Source of the DNA: Tolypothrix bouteillei VB521301
GTDB taxonomy: Bacteria > Cyanobacteriota > Cyanobacteriia > Cyanobacteriales > Nostocaceae
Direction: 5' to 3'
DNA length: 64,000 bases
Assembly: GCF_000760695.4 (NCBI RefSeq)
Contig: NZ_JHEG04000001.1
Coordinates: 8,593,123-8,657,122 of the forward strand
The notes below the pieces were generated by a model, which was not told the DNA's origin, ran no database searches, and worked only from the letters and a program-made list of their open reading frames with translations. A program made the translations under genes and the position numbers. Below are positions 17,889 to 27,422 of the stretch, in pieces; position 1 is the first letter of the stretch; every line of letters starts with the position of its first letter.

Positions 17889-20042
17889 ATGACAACTAAC
17901 GTAGAACCATCCTCTTCACCCCGTCCCCCCCGTTCTCCTTACGGAACTCGTGACTCGCGCCGACACATACCTAAAGCAGATATGCGCTTACTTTATCAAA
18001 GAGCCATTCAAGAGTCATTTGTCAAGCTCCATCCGAGAATTGCTGTCAAAAATCCAGTGATGTTTGTGGTTTGGGTAGGGACAATTGTCACTTTTCTGGT
18101 AACTCTTGACCCGAATTTATTTGGCACTTTACAGGTGGATGTCGATCGGCAACGCCTGTTAAATGGGTTAATTACCTTAATTCTGTTTTTCACAGTTCTG
18201 TTTGCTAACTTTGCAGAAGCAGTAGCTGAAGGACGTGGTAAGGCACAAGCAGATTCTTTAAAGTCAACACGTTCCGATACTGTGGCTCGCAAAATACTGC
18301 CTGATGGTTCGATTCAGCAAGTTAATTCTACAGAATTGCGCCGAAATGATTTGGTGAAAGTCATTGCCAATGATATGATTCCTGCTGATGGTGAAGTCCT
18401 TCAAGGCATTGGTTCGGTGGATGAGTCAGCAATTACTGGGGAATCTGCTCCCGTACTCAAGCAACCAGGTACAGATATTGCAAGTTCAGTGACAGGTGGT
18501 ACGCGGCTGTTATCCGACGAATTGATAATTCGCATTACAGCCGATCCCGGTCAGGGCTTTATCGATCGCATGATTTCCCTCGTAGAAGGCGCAGAACGGA
18601 CGAAAACTCCTAATGAGATTGCCTTAACAGTATTGTTAGCCGTACTGACACAAGTCTTCCTAATTGTCGTGGCAACCATGCCTCCCTTTACTAGCTACAT
18701 CGCTAACTTTATTAGCACAGTGTTTGGAACGGAAGCCGGAAATAGTTTGCGTGCAGGTGCGAGCGTTGCTATCTTGATTTCTCTTTTGGTGGCTTTAATA
18801 CCTACAACTATCGGTGGTTTGCTCAGTGCGATCGGTATTGCTGGTATGGATAGAGTTGCCCAATTTAATGTTATTGCAACATCTGGACGAGCAGTAGAAG
18901 CCTGTGGCGACATAAATACACTTGTATTAGATAAAACAGGTACTATTACCTTGGGAAATCGGATGGCTAATGAGTTTCTCCCCGTGAATAGTTACACAGT
19001 GGCCGATGTGGCAAGAGTTGCTCTAGCCGCCAGTGTATTTGATGAAACACCCGAAGGTAGGTCAATTGTCAAACTAGCAGAAAATTCTGGTGTCAGAGTT
19101 GATTTCGACCTAAAACGTGCAGAAGGTGTGGAATTCTCAGCTAAAACCCGGATGAGCGGTACTAACTTACCCAATGGAAAGCAAGTCCGTAAAGGGGCAG
19201 TCGATGCGATTAAGGGCTTCGTCCGTTCTCGTAGCGGTCGCATTCCTGAAGATGTGGATGTAGCCTACGAGCGCGTTTCCCGATTGGGAGGTACACCTTT
19301 AGCCGTTTGTCAAGACGACCAAATTTTCGGTGTTATCTACCTCAAAGATATTGTCAAACCGGGCTTGCGGGAACGCTTTGACCAATTGCGGCGCATGGGT
19401 GTTAAGACTGTTATGCTAACAGGTGACAACCGCATTACTGCTAGTGTTATTGCAAAAGAAGCCGGAGTTGATGACTTTATAGCAGAAGCGACACCAGAAG
19501 CTAAAATTAGCGTCATTTCCTCCGAACAATCTCAAGGTAAGTTAGTGGCAATGACTGGCGATGGTACTAACGACGCACCTGCACTGGCTCAGGCTAACGT
19601 AGGTTTAGCAATGAACTCTGGTACACAAGCTGCTAAAGAAGCTGCAAACATGGTGGACTTGGATTCCGACCCCACTAAGTTAATCGATTTAGTGACGATT
19701 GGTAAACAATTACTTATTACCCGTGGGGCATTAACAACTTTCTCCATCGCCAACGATATTGCCAAGTATTTCGCCATTATTCCCACTATTTTTGCGGCGG
19801 CTGGCATTGGCGCACTGAATATTATGGGACTAAAAAGCGCTCAATCTGCCATTGTCTCGGCACTAATTTACAACGCTTTGATTATTCCCGCACTGATTCC
19901 TCTTGCACTCAAAGGAGTAAAATTCCGTCCTTTGACAGCAGACGAGCTTTTAAGACGTAACATCCTTATTTACGGTTTGGGCGGTATTATTGCACCTTTC
20001 ATTGCCATCAAACTTATTGATATCATTTTACCTTTGTCTTAA
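17889..20042 (+). CDS. kdpB: Potassium-transporting ATPase, ATP-binding subunit KdpB
   Basis: P-type (P1A) ATPase that powers K+ uptake by the Kdp complex. Seen: actuator motif TGES ([10 protein letters not shown]), phosphorylation site [10 protein letters not shown] (LVLDKTGT), nucleotide-domain [10 protein letters not shown], hinge [10 protein letters not shown] and [20 protein letters not shown]. 717 residues, with an N-terminal extension of about 30 Pro/Ser/Arg-rich residues, which is longer than in E. coli. The coupling charges in the fifth membrane helix region ([12 protein letters not shown]) are present. Confidence 0.97.
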   Translation: MTTNVEPSSSPRPPRSPYGTRDSRRHIPKADMRLLYQRAIQESFVKLHPRIAVKNPVMFVVWVGTIVTFLVTLDPNLFGTLQVDVDRQRLLNGLITLILFFTVLFANFAEAVAEGRGKAQADSLKSTRSDTVARKILPDGSIQQVNSTELRRNDLVKVIANDMIPADGEVLQGIGSVDESAITGESAPVLKQPGTDIASSVTGGTRLLSDELIIRITADPGQGFIDRMISLVEGAERTKTPNEIALTVLLAVLTQVFLIVVATMPPFTSYIANFISTVFGTEAGNSLRAGASVAILISLLVALIPTTIGGLLSAIGIAGMDRVAQFNVIATSGRAVEACGDINTLVLDKTGTITLGNRMANEFLPVNSYTVADVARVALAASVFDETPEGRSIVKLAENSGVRVDFDLKRAEGVEFSAKTRMSGTNLPNGKQVRKGAVDAIKGFVRSRSGRIPEDVDVAYERVSRLGGTPLAVCQDDQIFGVIYLKDIVKPGLRERFDQLRRMGVKTVMLTGDNRITASVIAKEAGVDDFIAEATPEAKISVISSEQSQGKLVAMTGDGTNDAPALAQANVGLAMNSGTQAAKEAANMVDLDSDPTKLIDLVTIGKQLLITRGALTTFSIANDIAKYFAIIPTIFAAAGIGALNIMGLKSAQSAIVSALIYNALIIPALIPLALKGVKFRPLTADELLRRNILIYGLGGIIAPFIAIKLIDIILPLS

Positions 20043-20064
20043 TTTCTCCTCGCTCAAAATTACT

Positions 20065-20346
20065 ATGAAACCCCCTCGCATACACATTCGTCCTATTCTT
20101 TTCCCTCAAGTATTTGCCCTGGTACTTACAGAAGTCAATGAAATTTGGTTGCAGTGGCGCAGACAAAAACTACCTCTGTATCTCTTCTTGGCAATGTGTT
20201 TTAACCTCATAGTTGCGCCTGTTGTCTGTGCTGCTACTGGGGAACAGTTTTCCCACTTTCAAGCTTGGGCATTAGGACTGTTAGGGCTGGTAACGTTAAG
20301 TCTTTCTACATATTTGTTTTTTGTCATGTTTGTACCGGAGAAATAA
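20065..20346 (+). CDS. kdpG: KdpG-like small membrane protein between kdpB and kdpC
   Basis: A 93-residue protein starting MKPPRIHIRPILFPQ, with two membrane helices (LYLFLAMCFNLIVAPVVC and AWALGLLGLVTLSLSTYLFF). The second, ending FVMFVPEKF-like (FVMFVPEK), resembles the single helix of KdpF, which stabilises KdpABC. Its place between kdpB and kdpC matches kdpG described in the Anabaena kdpABGCD operon. The start at ATG 20065 fits the 22-bp spacing to kdpB; an upstream in-frame start inside kdpB (19990) is less likely. Confidence 0.8.
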   Translation: MKPPRIHIRPILFPQVFALVLTEVNEIWLQWRRQKLPLYLFLAMCFNLIVAPVVCAATGEQFSHFQAWALGLLGLVTLSLSTYLFFVMFVPEK

Positions 20347-20348
20347 GA

Positions 20349-20993
20349 ATGAGTTTTACCACAGAAGCTAGCAGAGCAATTCGTTCTACCATAGTCCTTT
20401 GGGTAATTAGCGCTGTTATTTATCCGTTTGCGATGATTGCTTTTGGACAGATTGTATTTCCATTTCAAGCCAATGGTAGTGCGATCCAAAATGCCCAAGG
20501 TCAAGTTGTAGGTTCTGCCTTAATCGGTCAACCCTTTACAAGCGATCGCTATTTTAACTCTCGCCCCAGTACCACCAGTTACAGCACTGCCGATCCCAAC
20601 AAAGATGAGGGGGGAGTTCTCAAAACAGGAGTTTCTGGTGCCAGTAACCTAGCTCCTAGCAATCCAGCATTACTAGAACGTATCAAAGGTAAAGACGATC
20701 CAGATCCCAGCAAACGGGTTGAAGGCGATTTGAACCGATTAAAAACAGTTGGCGTGCGACCTACCGCCGATCTAGTTTATACTTCGGGTTCCAGCCTTGA
20801 CCCCCACATTACCCCAGAAGCAGCCAGAGCGCAAGTTGCTCGTATCGCCAAGGCGCGAGGACTCCAACCCCAACAGTTAGAAACTTTAATTAATCAAAAT
20901 ACTGATGGTCGCTTTCTTGGGATATTTGGTGAACCTGGGGTCAATGTTCTGAAATTAAATCTAGCTCTAGATGCATTAAAATCTGCTAGTTAA
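20349..20993 (+). CDS. kdpC: Potassium-transporting ATPase, KdpC subunit
   Basis: One-helix subunit of Kdp (membrane segment ~12-36, LWVISAVIYPFAMIAFGQIV). The periplasmic domain shows the family blocks VVGSALIGQPFTSDRYFNSRPS, cut here as LIGQPF...YFNSRPS, GSSLDPHITPEAA and NTDGRFLGIFGEPGVNVL. The start at ATG 20349 is two bases after the kdpG stop, so the genes are coupled; a longer in-frame extension into kdpG is rejected. In Anabaena a short kdpD follows kdpC, but here none is present downstream. Confidence 0.96.
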   Translation: MSFTTEASRAIRSTIVLWVISAVIYPFAMIAFGQIVFPFQANGSAIQNAQGQVVGSALIGQPFTSDRYFNSRPSTTSYSTADPNKDEGGVLKTGVSGASNLAPSNPALLERIKGKDDPDPSKRVEGDLNRLKTVGVRPTADLVYTSGSSLDPHITPEAARAQVARIAKARGLQPQQLETLINQNTDGRFLGIFGEPGVNVLKLNLALDALKSAS

Positions 20994-21215
20994 ATCAGAA
21001 AAATTGATATGATTGCGCCAAAAAAAGTCCAAACATTTGTTTGTTTTAACTTTGTTAGTTGGATGTTATTTACATCACGGGCGATCGCTCGTTACAAAAT
21101 GTTTCTGCATTTAATCTACCTCTATCCCAATAGTACACTTTTCCCAACCTACGAACCAAGTCAAATTCGTTTTGATGAATGGAGAGAACAACCTTCTAGT
21201 AGTCCACCAAGAAAA

Positions 21216-21377
21216 TTATGACAGGTGTAAATTAGGATATAATCGTTGGAATTTAACTCTGGCATCTGAAGCCGCAAAACGCCAATCAATTTTAGATTTT
21301 TGTTGATTGCGTTGTTCTTCCCAAGCATTAGTTTCTCGACGTAAAGTTTCAATATTAGGAATACGTTGTATCTGAAT
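21216..21377 (-). pseudogene. IS630-family transposase C-terminal remnant (left copy)
   Basis: The reverse strand reads PNIETLRRETNAWEEQRN, then KIDWRFAASDARVKFQRLYP and a stop, the usual C-terminal end of IS630-type DDE transposases. The upstream part, with the catalytic residues, is missing and is replaced at ~21375 by a MITE-like element. A closely related copy lies in inverted orientation at 24335-24509. Confidence 0.75.
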
Positions 21378-21436
21378 GAGGTACACCTAAGTGTAAGGGC
21401 GAACGGTCGTTTGCCCCTACTGGTGTACTTCATTTA
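21375..21436. mobile_element. MITE-like inverted-repeat element
   Basis: TGAGGTACACC at the left is mirrored by GGTGTACTTCA at the right, enclosing GTAAGGGCGAACGGTCGTTTGCCCCTAC, itself a near-perfect hairpin (cited in parts: GGGCGAACG and CGTTTGCCC). The size (~60 bp) and terminal repeats are typical of non-autonomous cyanobacterial repeats. A related sequence occurs near 62991-63068. Confidence 0.55.
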
Positions 21437-21456
21437 CCCGAAATATACTGTATTAA

Positions 21457-23970
21457 TTACCTTTGTTGACAATTTCTTAATTGAATTGATGGAGATTGCT
21501 TGATTGGTGCGAGTGGATCGCTGAAAAGTACGATCTCTCCTGTGGGGGTAGTGCGCCATCGGGTCGCTTCGACCAGCACCATTGGAGAACTTCCTTCGCT
21601 ATGAGATTGAGAAGTCCAAGCAGGTAAAGGATGCTCTAAGGAGGAATTTTGGGGTGAGCCACTCACTGTTAACCGACGACGGTCAAGCCACTCAGCGTCA
21701 TCATCTAATTGTTGTTCGGGAGTGGGAGGCAAACCACCCCGCCCAGTGATGACGAAGGAATTGCCTTCAGTAGCGGGACAGCCAGTCGCAATCAAGTTCG
21801 ATGAATCAACCAGGGTCACGGGCAGTTCAACTAAGCCAGATATGGGGTCAGGTTGTTCGATGTTGAGTTGGACAGTACCACTTAAGGCTGAGTTAACTCC
21901 AGAAGCGGTGATGTCGCTACTAGCAGTGTCTTGGCGGCGAAACTGAGTGCCAAAGATACCAGAGGCATTAATTATGACATTACCGCCACGAGCATTGACA
22001 GAATTGGCACGGATGTCACTATTCTCATTCTTGACAGCAACGAGTGAAGAGGTTTTAATTCTGATGTTGCCACCGTTACCAGTGCCATCAGCAGAAGCTG
22101 TAATCGGACTGTTATTGCTAAGCAACAGAACATCCCGCACGCTCAAGTTAATGTTACCACCTTCACCAGATGCGGTCGCCGCACTAATCGTTCCTTTGCG
22201 GTCTAAAAGAATTGAATTGGCATTGATTCGCACAGTTCCAGCACTAGCAGTGCCTTCATGACTGACATCAACTTTTGCACTGTCAGTCACGCTCAATCGT
22301 CCGGTGTTAATAGTCACGTCTCCAGAGTTTTGATTCGGGATGCGTCGTTCTGGAAACACAGTTGCCGAAAAAAGTTGGGCAGAAGAACTCACTTGGCTGG
22401 GAACAAGAAGATCGGTAAGAGGAACTTGCCCGATACCGCTAAGTTCTACAGATTCAGTTGCATTGATGGTGACACTACCTGCTCTACCCGTCCCCAAGGT
22501 TAAAGCCGTGACGCTTCCTCCGTCCCGACCCACCAGCCTAGAGGTGTTAATCGTGACATTTCCGCCGTTTCCAGTGCTTCTTAAGCTAGAAGAGGAGCTC
22601 ACATTACTGACTGTGAACGATCCGACTCCAATCAGTTCTACCGATTCAGTTGCATCAATATTCACATTTCCTGCATTGCCACTGCCATCTCCAGCGGTGG
22701 CTCCGATAATTGCTCCATTAAGCAGACTTAACCGTCGAGTAGATAGGGTGATATTTCCAACATTTCCAGAACTGTAAGCCAAAGCGGAGATATTGCTAAC
22801 CAAAGTAGATACGTATCCAATCAATTGGGCAGAATCATCAGCAGAAACCGTCACATCTCCTGTACGACCTGCACCATAGGAAGGAGTAACAATGCCTGCA
22901 CCATCTCGAATCGCAAATTGTCGGGTTGAAACAGCAACATCCGCTCCCCGTCCACTGCCAATGGTTTCCGTATTCAACCCACCCCTCAACTGACCGCTGG
23001 AACTGATTCCACTCAGTTCCAAAGAATCAGCAGCATTAACACGCAGGTTTCCTGCCGCTTGCTCGCCTTGATTTTGAATTAACATGAGTGAGCCATGCAA
23101 GAGCAAAACTCGATTGCCCTGCACTTGAATCGAGCCACCTGGTGAGCCACTAGTATCAATTAATGCTTGCTGTGAGAGGTGAATATTGCCAAAGGTTTGA
23201 ATTCCTGGATAGTTTAAAGTAAACTTTTTCCCTAAATTCACAATTCCATCCCGCACACTGCCTAACTCAATCTGTCCTTGCTCTGCCGTCAGCACACCTC
23301 CTTGGATATCGATGTCTCCCCCAATTAATGCCAAGGTTTGTCCTGCTGGCACGACAAGACCTGTTGAGGCATTGCCTCTAACTAAAGCGGTGATGACAGG
23401 AAGTGTACCTGATAAGTTATATCCATTCCCCTGGACTGCAATTCGCCCCGGATTTACTCCCATCTGTAAGCCAACGGGAACGCTAACAGTCAATAACGGT
23501 GTCGTTTGGGGACTGGTGGCACTATACTGAAAGCTATCAGCAAAATTGATGCTGTTAGCTGTACTGGCAACAAACGAGCCACCAATATTCAGTCGCGCTC
23601 CTGCACCAAACACAATGCCATTCGGGTTGAGCAAAAACAGGTTGGCTACTCCATTTGCTCGAATCACACCATCAATATTGGTTCTCGAGCTGCCTGTGAC
23701 ACGAGTGAAGATGTTTTGCACATCAGTTGCATTGTTGAAGTAGGCACTACCCCCAGTGGGGACAGAAAACGATTGGAAACTGTGAAATAAATTGCTACCC
23801 CGTTTTGCTCCGCCATCAATCTGATAATTGGGATTGCCTGTGACAAGCGATCTCTCTCCTACAGGAAGCGTGTTATCAGGAATCACTTGAGCCGCGAGCG
23901 GTTGAACATAACTGAGTTGCCACACAGCAATGCTCAACAAAACCCCTGTTTTTAGATGCCGCCTGCTCAT
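21457..23970 (-). CDS. Filamentous-haemagglutinin-type secreted exoprotein (two-partner secretion substrate)
   Basis: From MSRRHLKTGVLLSIAVWQ a signal peptide runs to PLAAQ. The TPS domain follows (residues ~30-280): QVIPDNTLPVGERS, FHSFQSFSVPTGGSAYF, NIFTRVTGS, ANLFLLNPNGIVFGAGARL, IGGSFVAST. The rest is a long series of beta-helix repeats (GSGNAGNVNIDATESVELIG-like, GGNVTINTSRL, TGRAGSVTINATES). Such proteins are exported through a CdiB/FhaC-type outer-membrane partner and act in adhesion or contact; no partner is seen in this window. The longer frame to TTG 24030 is less likely because the signal peptide begins at the ATG. It is bracketed by inverted IS630 remnants, suggesting past mobility. 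Confidence 0.88.
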   Translation of the reverse strand: MSRRHLKTGVLLSIAVWQLSYVQPLAAQVIPDNTLPVGERSLVTGNPNYQIDGGAKRGSNLFHSFQSFSVPTGGSAYFNNATDVQNIFTRVTGSSRTNIDGVIRANGVANLFLLNPNGIVFGAGARLNIGGSFVASTANSINFADSFQYSATSPQTTPLLTVSVPVGLQMGVNPGRIAVQGNGYNLSGTLPVITALVRGNASTGLVVPAGQTLALIGGDIDIQGGVLTAEQGQIELGSVRDGIVNLGKKFTLNYPGIQTFGNIHLSQQALIDTSGSPGGSIQVQGNRVLLLHGSLMLIQNQGEQAAGNLRVNAADSLELSGISSSGQLRGGLNTETIGSGRGADVAVSTRQFAIRDGAGIVTPSYGAGRTGDVTVSADDSAQLIGYVSTLVSNISALAYSSGNVGNITLSTRRLSLLNGAIIGATAGDGSGNAGNVNIDATESVELIGVGSFTVSNVSSSSSLRSTGNGGNVTINTSRLVGRDGGSVTALTLGTGRAGSVTINATESVELSGIGQVPLTDLLVPSQVSSSAQLFSATVFPERRIPNQNSGDVTINTGRLSVTDSAKVDVSHEGTASAGTVRINANSILLDRKGTISAATASGEGGNINLSVRDVLLLSNNSPITASADGTGNGGNIRIKTSSLVAVKNENSDIRANSVNARGGNVIINASGIFGTQFRRQDTASSDITASGVNSALSGTVQLNIEQPDPISGLVELPVTLVDSSNLIATGCPATEGNSFVITGRGGLPPTPEQQLDDDAEWLDRRRLTVSGSPQNSSLEHPLPAWTSQSHSEGSSPMVLVEATRWRTTPTGEIVLFSDPLAPIKQSPSIQLRNCQQR

Positions 23971-24334
23971 CTTGCATCTGCCAATCTCTGTCGTCGTCGT
24001 TTGAGTCACATTATTTCCAGTTTTACACAATTAGCTGACAGCAAGCGCACGCCAACATCAGGAACCATACTTTGCCTCAACCTCTAATCCCTCTCCTAAG
24101 AAATCGCAAGGTTTCTTTCATCCATGAGGGGCGATTGCCTCCGCCACGCTTCGCGAACGCCACTTAACAGCTTCTGTCACTTTCCGAAAAGATTTGCCAT
24201 TTCTGAATTATAGAGCTTTTGTTAGGTACAATAGCGTTTAATTAAATTTTACCCTAGCTTCTTAATCTCTCCTGTTTCTTCAATCAAAATCACCTCACTG
24301 ACTAGTAGTCAGCCAAAATTATTTTGACAAGCTA
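23971..24334. other. Gene-free upstream region of the exoprotein gene
   Basis: It contains a degenerate GC-rich extragenic palindrome near 24130-24165 (GCGATTGCCTCCGCC...CTTCGCGAACGCC) and AT-rich DNA. It probably carries the exoprotein promoter on the minus strand; no defined box can be assigned. Confidence 0.4.
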
Positions 24335-24509
24335 ATGTGGAGGTGTAGAAATTGAAATCTCTGTTCTCTTACGCCAATGCTTAGAGCGTCGCATTCCCGA
24401 GCTTGAGACTTTACGCCAAGAAATTAATGCTTGGGAAGAACAACGTAATAAACAAAAAGTGAAAATTGATTGGCGTTTTGCGGCTTCAGATGCCAGAGTT
24501 AAATTCTAA
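24335..24509 (+). pseudogene. IS630-family transposase C-terminal remnant (right copy)
   Basis: In frame: EIEISVLLRQCLERRIPELE, then TLRQEINAWEEQRNKQKVK and IDWRFAASDARVKF, ended by a premature TAA where the left copy reads KFQRLYPNLHLS. The homology continues past the stop to ~24559 (GTCATAATTTTCTTGGTGGA). No N-terminal or catalytic part remains. It forms a ~165-bp inverted repeat with 21196-21372. Confidence 0.8.
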
Positions 24510-24670
24510 CGATTATATCCTGATTTACACCTGTCATAATTTTCTTGGTGGACTACTAGCTGCTAATTTCAATTAGAAGGTAATTTCTTGATGGTTTCGT
24601 AGCTCCCAAGAACGTTGCAAAAGTGTACTGGCTTCTTATTCCTAGCGAAAAATAATTAAAAAACAAATGT

Positions 24671-25294
24671 CTATTTTCTACTTGTCGGGCTAGGCTGAGC
24701 GCTGGGTGTTGATTGTTTGCTGGTATTGTCTTCTGCCTCTTGTTTCCACTCAGAAAGGTCGCGCTTGACAGCATTTTCAAAATCTGTAGAAACTAATAGC
24801 ACGTTAAGATTGCCTTTTGCTTGAGCGGAAGGATCTGCTTGAGCGTAGAGAAAACGGCGGTTAAAATCAGATTGTCCCAAAATTAACTGATGATTTTGTT
24901 GGTTTTTAAGTTTTATATCAATAGTGGCTTGAGGTCGATCTAAGCCAAATTCTGATAGCTGATTGTTTGAAATGGGTATAGTGCGATCGCTTTTTCCTTC
25001 CACGAGCAAATTCATCAAATAACCGACAATTGGGTCACTTGCTGGGACAACTGAAGGAGATTTCATCAACCACTTCGTTCCTTCAGGCTTCCCACTGCGT
25101 TCTAAATTTATAGTTTGATTTTGAGTTTTAATTGTTAAAGACTGCACATCATCTTCTTGAAAAGAGAAAATTGGCTGCTTGTTGTCCTTAACTTCCTCGC
25201 GTTGAGATGAACCTCTAATTTCATAGAAATAAACAAATCCTCCTAAACCTAATGCTATCAGTAACAAAATTAAAGTTGTTCGTTGGAGTTTCAT
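24671..25294 (-). CDS. DUF4340 domain protein
   Basis: 207 residues: one N-terminal membrane anchor (TLILLLIALGLGGFVYFYEI) then a soluble beta-rich domain with the DUF4340 pattern (FSFQEDDVQSLTIKTQNQTI, GTKWLMKSPSVVPASDPIV, LSEFGLDRPQATIDI). It ends in a low-complexity Ser/Pro/Thr tail. It is the last gene of an ABC-type cluster (ATPase, permease, GldG-like) on the same strand, the usual context for DUF4340 in cyanobacteria. It probably acts at the inner membrane facing the periplasm; molecular role unknown. Confidence 0.85.
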   Translation of the reverse strand: MKLQRTTLILLLIALGLGGFVYFYEIRGSSQREEVKDNKQPIFSFQEDDVQSLTIKTQNQTINLERSGKPEGTKWLMKSPSVVPASDPIVGYLMNLLVEGKSDRTIPISNNQLSEFGLDRPQATIDIKLKNQQNHQLILGQSDFNRRFLYAQADPSAQAKGNLNVLLVSTDFENAVKRDLSEWKQEAEDNTSKQSTPSAQPSPTSRK

Positions 25295-25430
25295 AAATGA
25301 GTTAGTGGTTAGTGGTTGTTAGTGACTCTTTACATCAAATAAAGTTGATTTATAAGTGCCTTAACTTCTAATGAATAAAGGGTAGGTAAGAGCGTAAGTC
25401 AATCCGCTCCTACTAACAACTAACAAAAAA

Positions 25431-27323
25431 TTACCTTCTGATCCACCAAAGAAGACCTGCTGCTAATAACCCTATAAGTGGTAAAACAAACAGAGATGAT
25501 ATCTCTAAAAGATTGGCTTGAGCCGATGTTAAGTTAATGCGACGGTTTCTAACTTCTTTGGGGCTAATTGATAGAGGTTGTCTGTCCTGTTGGCTGAGCC
25601 ATGTGACTGAGTTCAAAAAGACATCTTTATTCAGCTGTTGTTCAAATAAGTTATTCACAATAAAGCCTGAATTTCCTATCACGACCATCCGCGATTCTGT
25701 AGCGGTAGGGGAAGTAGGAGGGGGGGAGCTACCTTGTGCTTGAGTTGTTGGTGATGCAGTGGCTGTGGGAGTCGGGCTAGCCTGAGTTGTTGGTGTTGGT
25801 GACGCAGTGGCTGTAGGAGTCGGGCTAGCCTGAGTTGTTGGTGTTGGTGATGCAGTGGCTGTGGGTTTTGCACTAGCCTGAGTTGTTGGTGTTGGTGATG
25901 CAGTGGCTGTGGGTTTTGCACTGGGACTGGGGTTAGCTTTGGCTTGAGTTGTTGGTGAAGAAGTTGGTTTAGAAGTCGCTTTGGTGGTAGCCGCAGGGCT
26001 GGCTTGAGTGGTTGGTGTTGGGGATGCTGTGGGTGTAGGGATGGAGTTGGGTTGGGTTGGAGGTGTAGCTGCTAGTTTCTTCCTTAATGCAACACCTAAT
26101 GTCAAAGGTCCTTTGCGATCGCTTTCTGGGTTAAACTTCAAATCCTCACTTTCTAGATCGCTTTCAGCCCAACTATCTGGATATGGCTTTGTCAGGAGAA
26201 GAGGAGTGGCTTCTACACCAGCTACTGGTGTTATATCGATTGCTCGTGCTAGCGGATAAAAAGAAATGCCGTTCCCAAAATCCTTTGTGATGGGGTGTTT
26301 TCCATATTCTCTCACCAAAGGTGTTGCAGGACCGAGCCCTACACTTCCAGAAACATCCACTACCAAACGATTATCTAACCTAATACCCCATTCAGCAAAT
26401 AAACTGTTAAGTTTTGGGTCGATACTGGGGTCGATCGCGATCAGTAAATTGCCACCCCGATTGAGGAATTGCCGTAAAGCGTTCACTTCGCTTTCAAACA
26501 GTGCTCGTTTTGGACCTACAAGCGCAACAACAGTAGCATCTTGAGGAACGCCCTTATTTTCTGCAAGATTAAGTGGTAATGTGGTGTAAGTTCTATCACT
26601 TAATGCTTTGATGGCTTGCGATATTCCTTCTTCATTGCCTGAAATTGGATGTTCCCCGTGACCTTGAAGGAAGTAAACTTTAGCTGAACCTAAGTTAGTG
26701 ACTTGTTGCAAGCTATTAGTAACCTTTATTTCAGATAAAGGTTCTTGCTGACTCACTACCTGTACTAATTGTCTTTTATCTCCAGATTCTAGATAGACTT
26801 CTCCATCTTCTTTAACACCAAACTTGCGTGTTAGTCCCGGTCTGCCACGCGGATCGACATACTCAAATTTAAATTTTGGGTTTTGCCGTCGGTAATCTTC
26901 TAGCAAATCCCGGTCTAATGGATTTTGATTGGCATCAAATACCCACACCTTAACAGGAGTTTCTAAAGAACGTACCAATTCTCGTGACTGGGGAGAAAGG
27001 GTAAACAATTTGGTTTCTGTTAAGTCAGTTCTCCAGTTGTAGCGAGTTCCTAAAAAGTTAACTAACCCCAGAATTGCCAAAACTGCCAAAGTTGCAAATA
27101 GGGCATTGGTACTGGCTTGAGTGGAACGTCTTGCCCACCAATTATTTTGTTGGTTTTGCCATATCAGCCACAATCCAATGACAACAGTACCTGTAATTAT
27201 AAGTACTAATGGTATGAGTCCCCAATTTTCTGATACCAACCCTGCAGTCACGCCCGCCGCTATAAGAAAAGAACCCAACCAAACTAAATATTTCCAAATT
27301 TTCTTTTTAGCAATCGTCTTCAT
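25431..27323 (-). CDS. GldG-family ABC transporter accessory/auxiliary protein
   Basis: Two N-terminal membrane helices and a third (ALFATLAVLAILGLVNFLGT) are followed by a GldG/IFT52-like domain (~residues 95-400: WRTDLTETKLFTLSPQSREL, FEYVDPRGRP, VYFLQGHGEHPI, LIAIDPSIDPKL). A Pro/Thr/Ala-rich linker (~415-535) is built from 16-residue repeats, then a short domain and a C-terminal helix (LFVLPLIGLLAAGLLWWIRR). In Bacteroidota GldA/F/G form an ABC complex needed for gliding; in cyanobacteria the role is not established. It lies ~100 bp downstream of the permease gene. Confidence 0.87.
   Translation of the reverse strand: MKTIAKKKIWKYLVWLGSFLIAAGVTAGLVSENWGLIPLVLIITGTVVIGLWLIWQNQQNNWWARRSTQASTNALFATLAVLAILGLVNFLGTRYNWRTDLTETKLFTLSPQSRELVRSLETPVKVWVFDANQNPLDRDLLEDYRRQNPKFKFEYVDPRGRPGLTRKFGVKEDGEVYLESGDKRQLVQVVSQQEPLSEIKVTNSLQQVTNLGSAKVYFLQGHGEHPISGNEEGISQAIKALSDRTYTTLPLNLAENKGVPQDATVVALVGPKRALFESEVNALRQFLNRGGNLLIAIDPSIDPKLNSLFAEWGIRLDNRLVVDVSGSVGLGPATPLVREYGKHPITKDFGNGISFYPLARAIDITPVAGVEATPLLLTKPYPDSWAESDLESEDLKFNPESDRKGPLTLGVALRKKLAATPPTQPNSIPTPTASPTPTTQASPAATTKATSKPTSSPTTQAKANPSPSAKPTATASPTPTTQASAKPTATASPTPTTQASPTPTATASPTPTTQASPTPTATASPTTQAQGSSPPPTSPTATESRMVVIGNSGFIVNNLFEQQLNKDVFLNSVTWLSQQDRQPLSISPKEVRNRRINLTSAQANLLEISSLFVLPLIGLLAAGLLWWIRR
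25753..25935. repeat. 48-bp tandem repeat inside the GldG-like gene
   Basis: Four units start at 25753, 25801, 25849 and 25897, each 48 bp, encoding a 16-residue Pro/Thr/Ala/Ser linker unit of the type TATASPTPTTQAS. Because the period is a multiple of three, unit gain or loss keeps the frame. The units are almost identical, so copy number may vary between strains. Confidence 0.85.
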
Positions 27324-27326
27324 TTT

Positions 27327-27422
27327 TTGTTAGTGGTTAGTAGTTGGTGGTTAGTGGTCAGTAGTTAGTTGTTAGTAGTAGGTAAAACAACTAACAACGA
27401 ACAACTAACAACGAACAACAAA
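27327..27422. repeat. Degenerate GTTAGT/AACTAAC repeats between permease and GldG genes
   Basis: GTTAGTGGTTAGTAGTTGG units on the left face AACTAACAACGAACAACTAA units on the right. The two halves can pair. The same kind of degenerate repeat occurs at 25300-25325, just upstream of the DUF4340 gene. Confidence 0.6.

Larger units (their letters stand above)
21000..21456. other. Spacer with IS remnants between kdpC and the exoprotein gene
   Basis: It contains a 70-codon forward frame with no family signature, the left IS630 transposase remnant on the minus strand and a MITE-like inverted repeat (both described separately). No kdpD and no other gene is seen. Confidence 0.6.

Noticed and set aside
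21009..21221. 70-codon frame after kdpC as a candidate kdpD replacement
   Set aside because: No KdpD Usp or Walker motif, no family pattern, and its end overlaps the IS630 inverted repeat.
22340..22777. 145-codon forward frame in the exoprotein gene
   Set aside because: Antisense shadow of the beta-helix repeats.
25679..25921. 80-codon Gln/His/Pro/Leu-rich reverse frame
   Set aside because: It is an alternate frame of the 48-bp repeat in the GldG-like gene.
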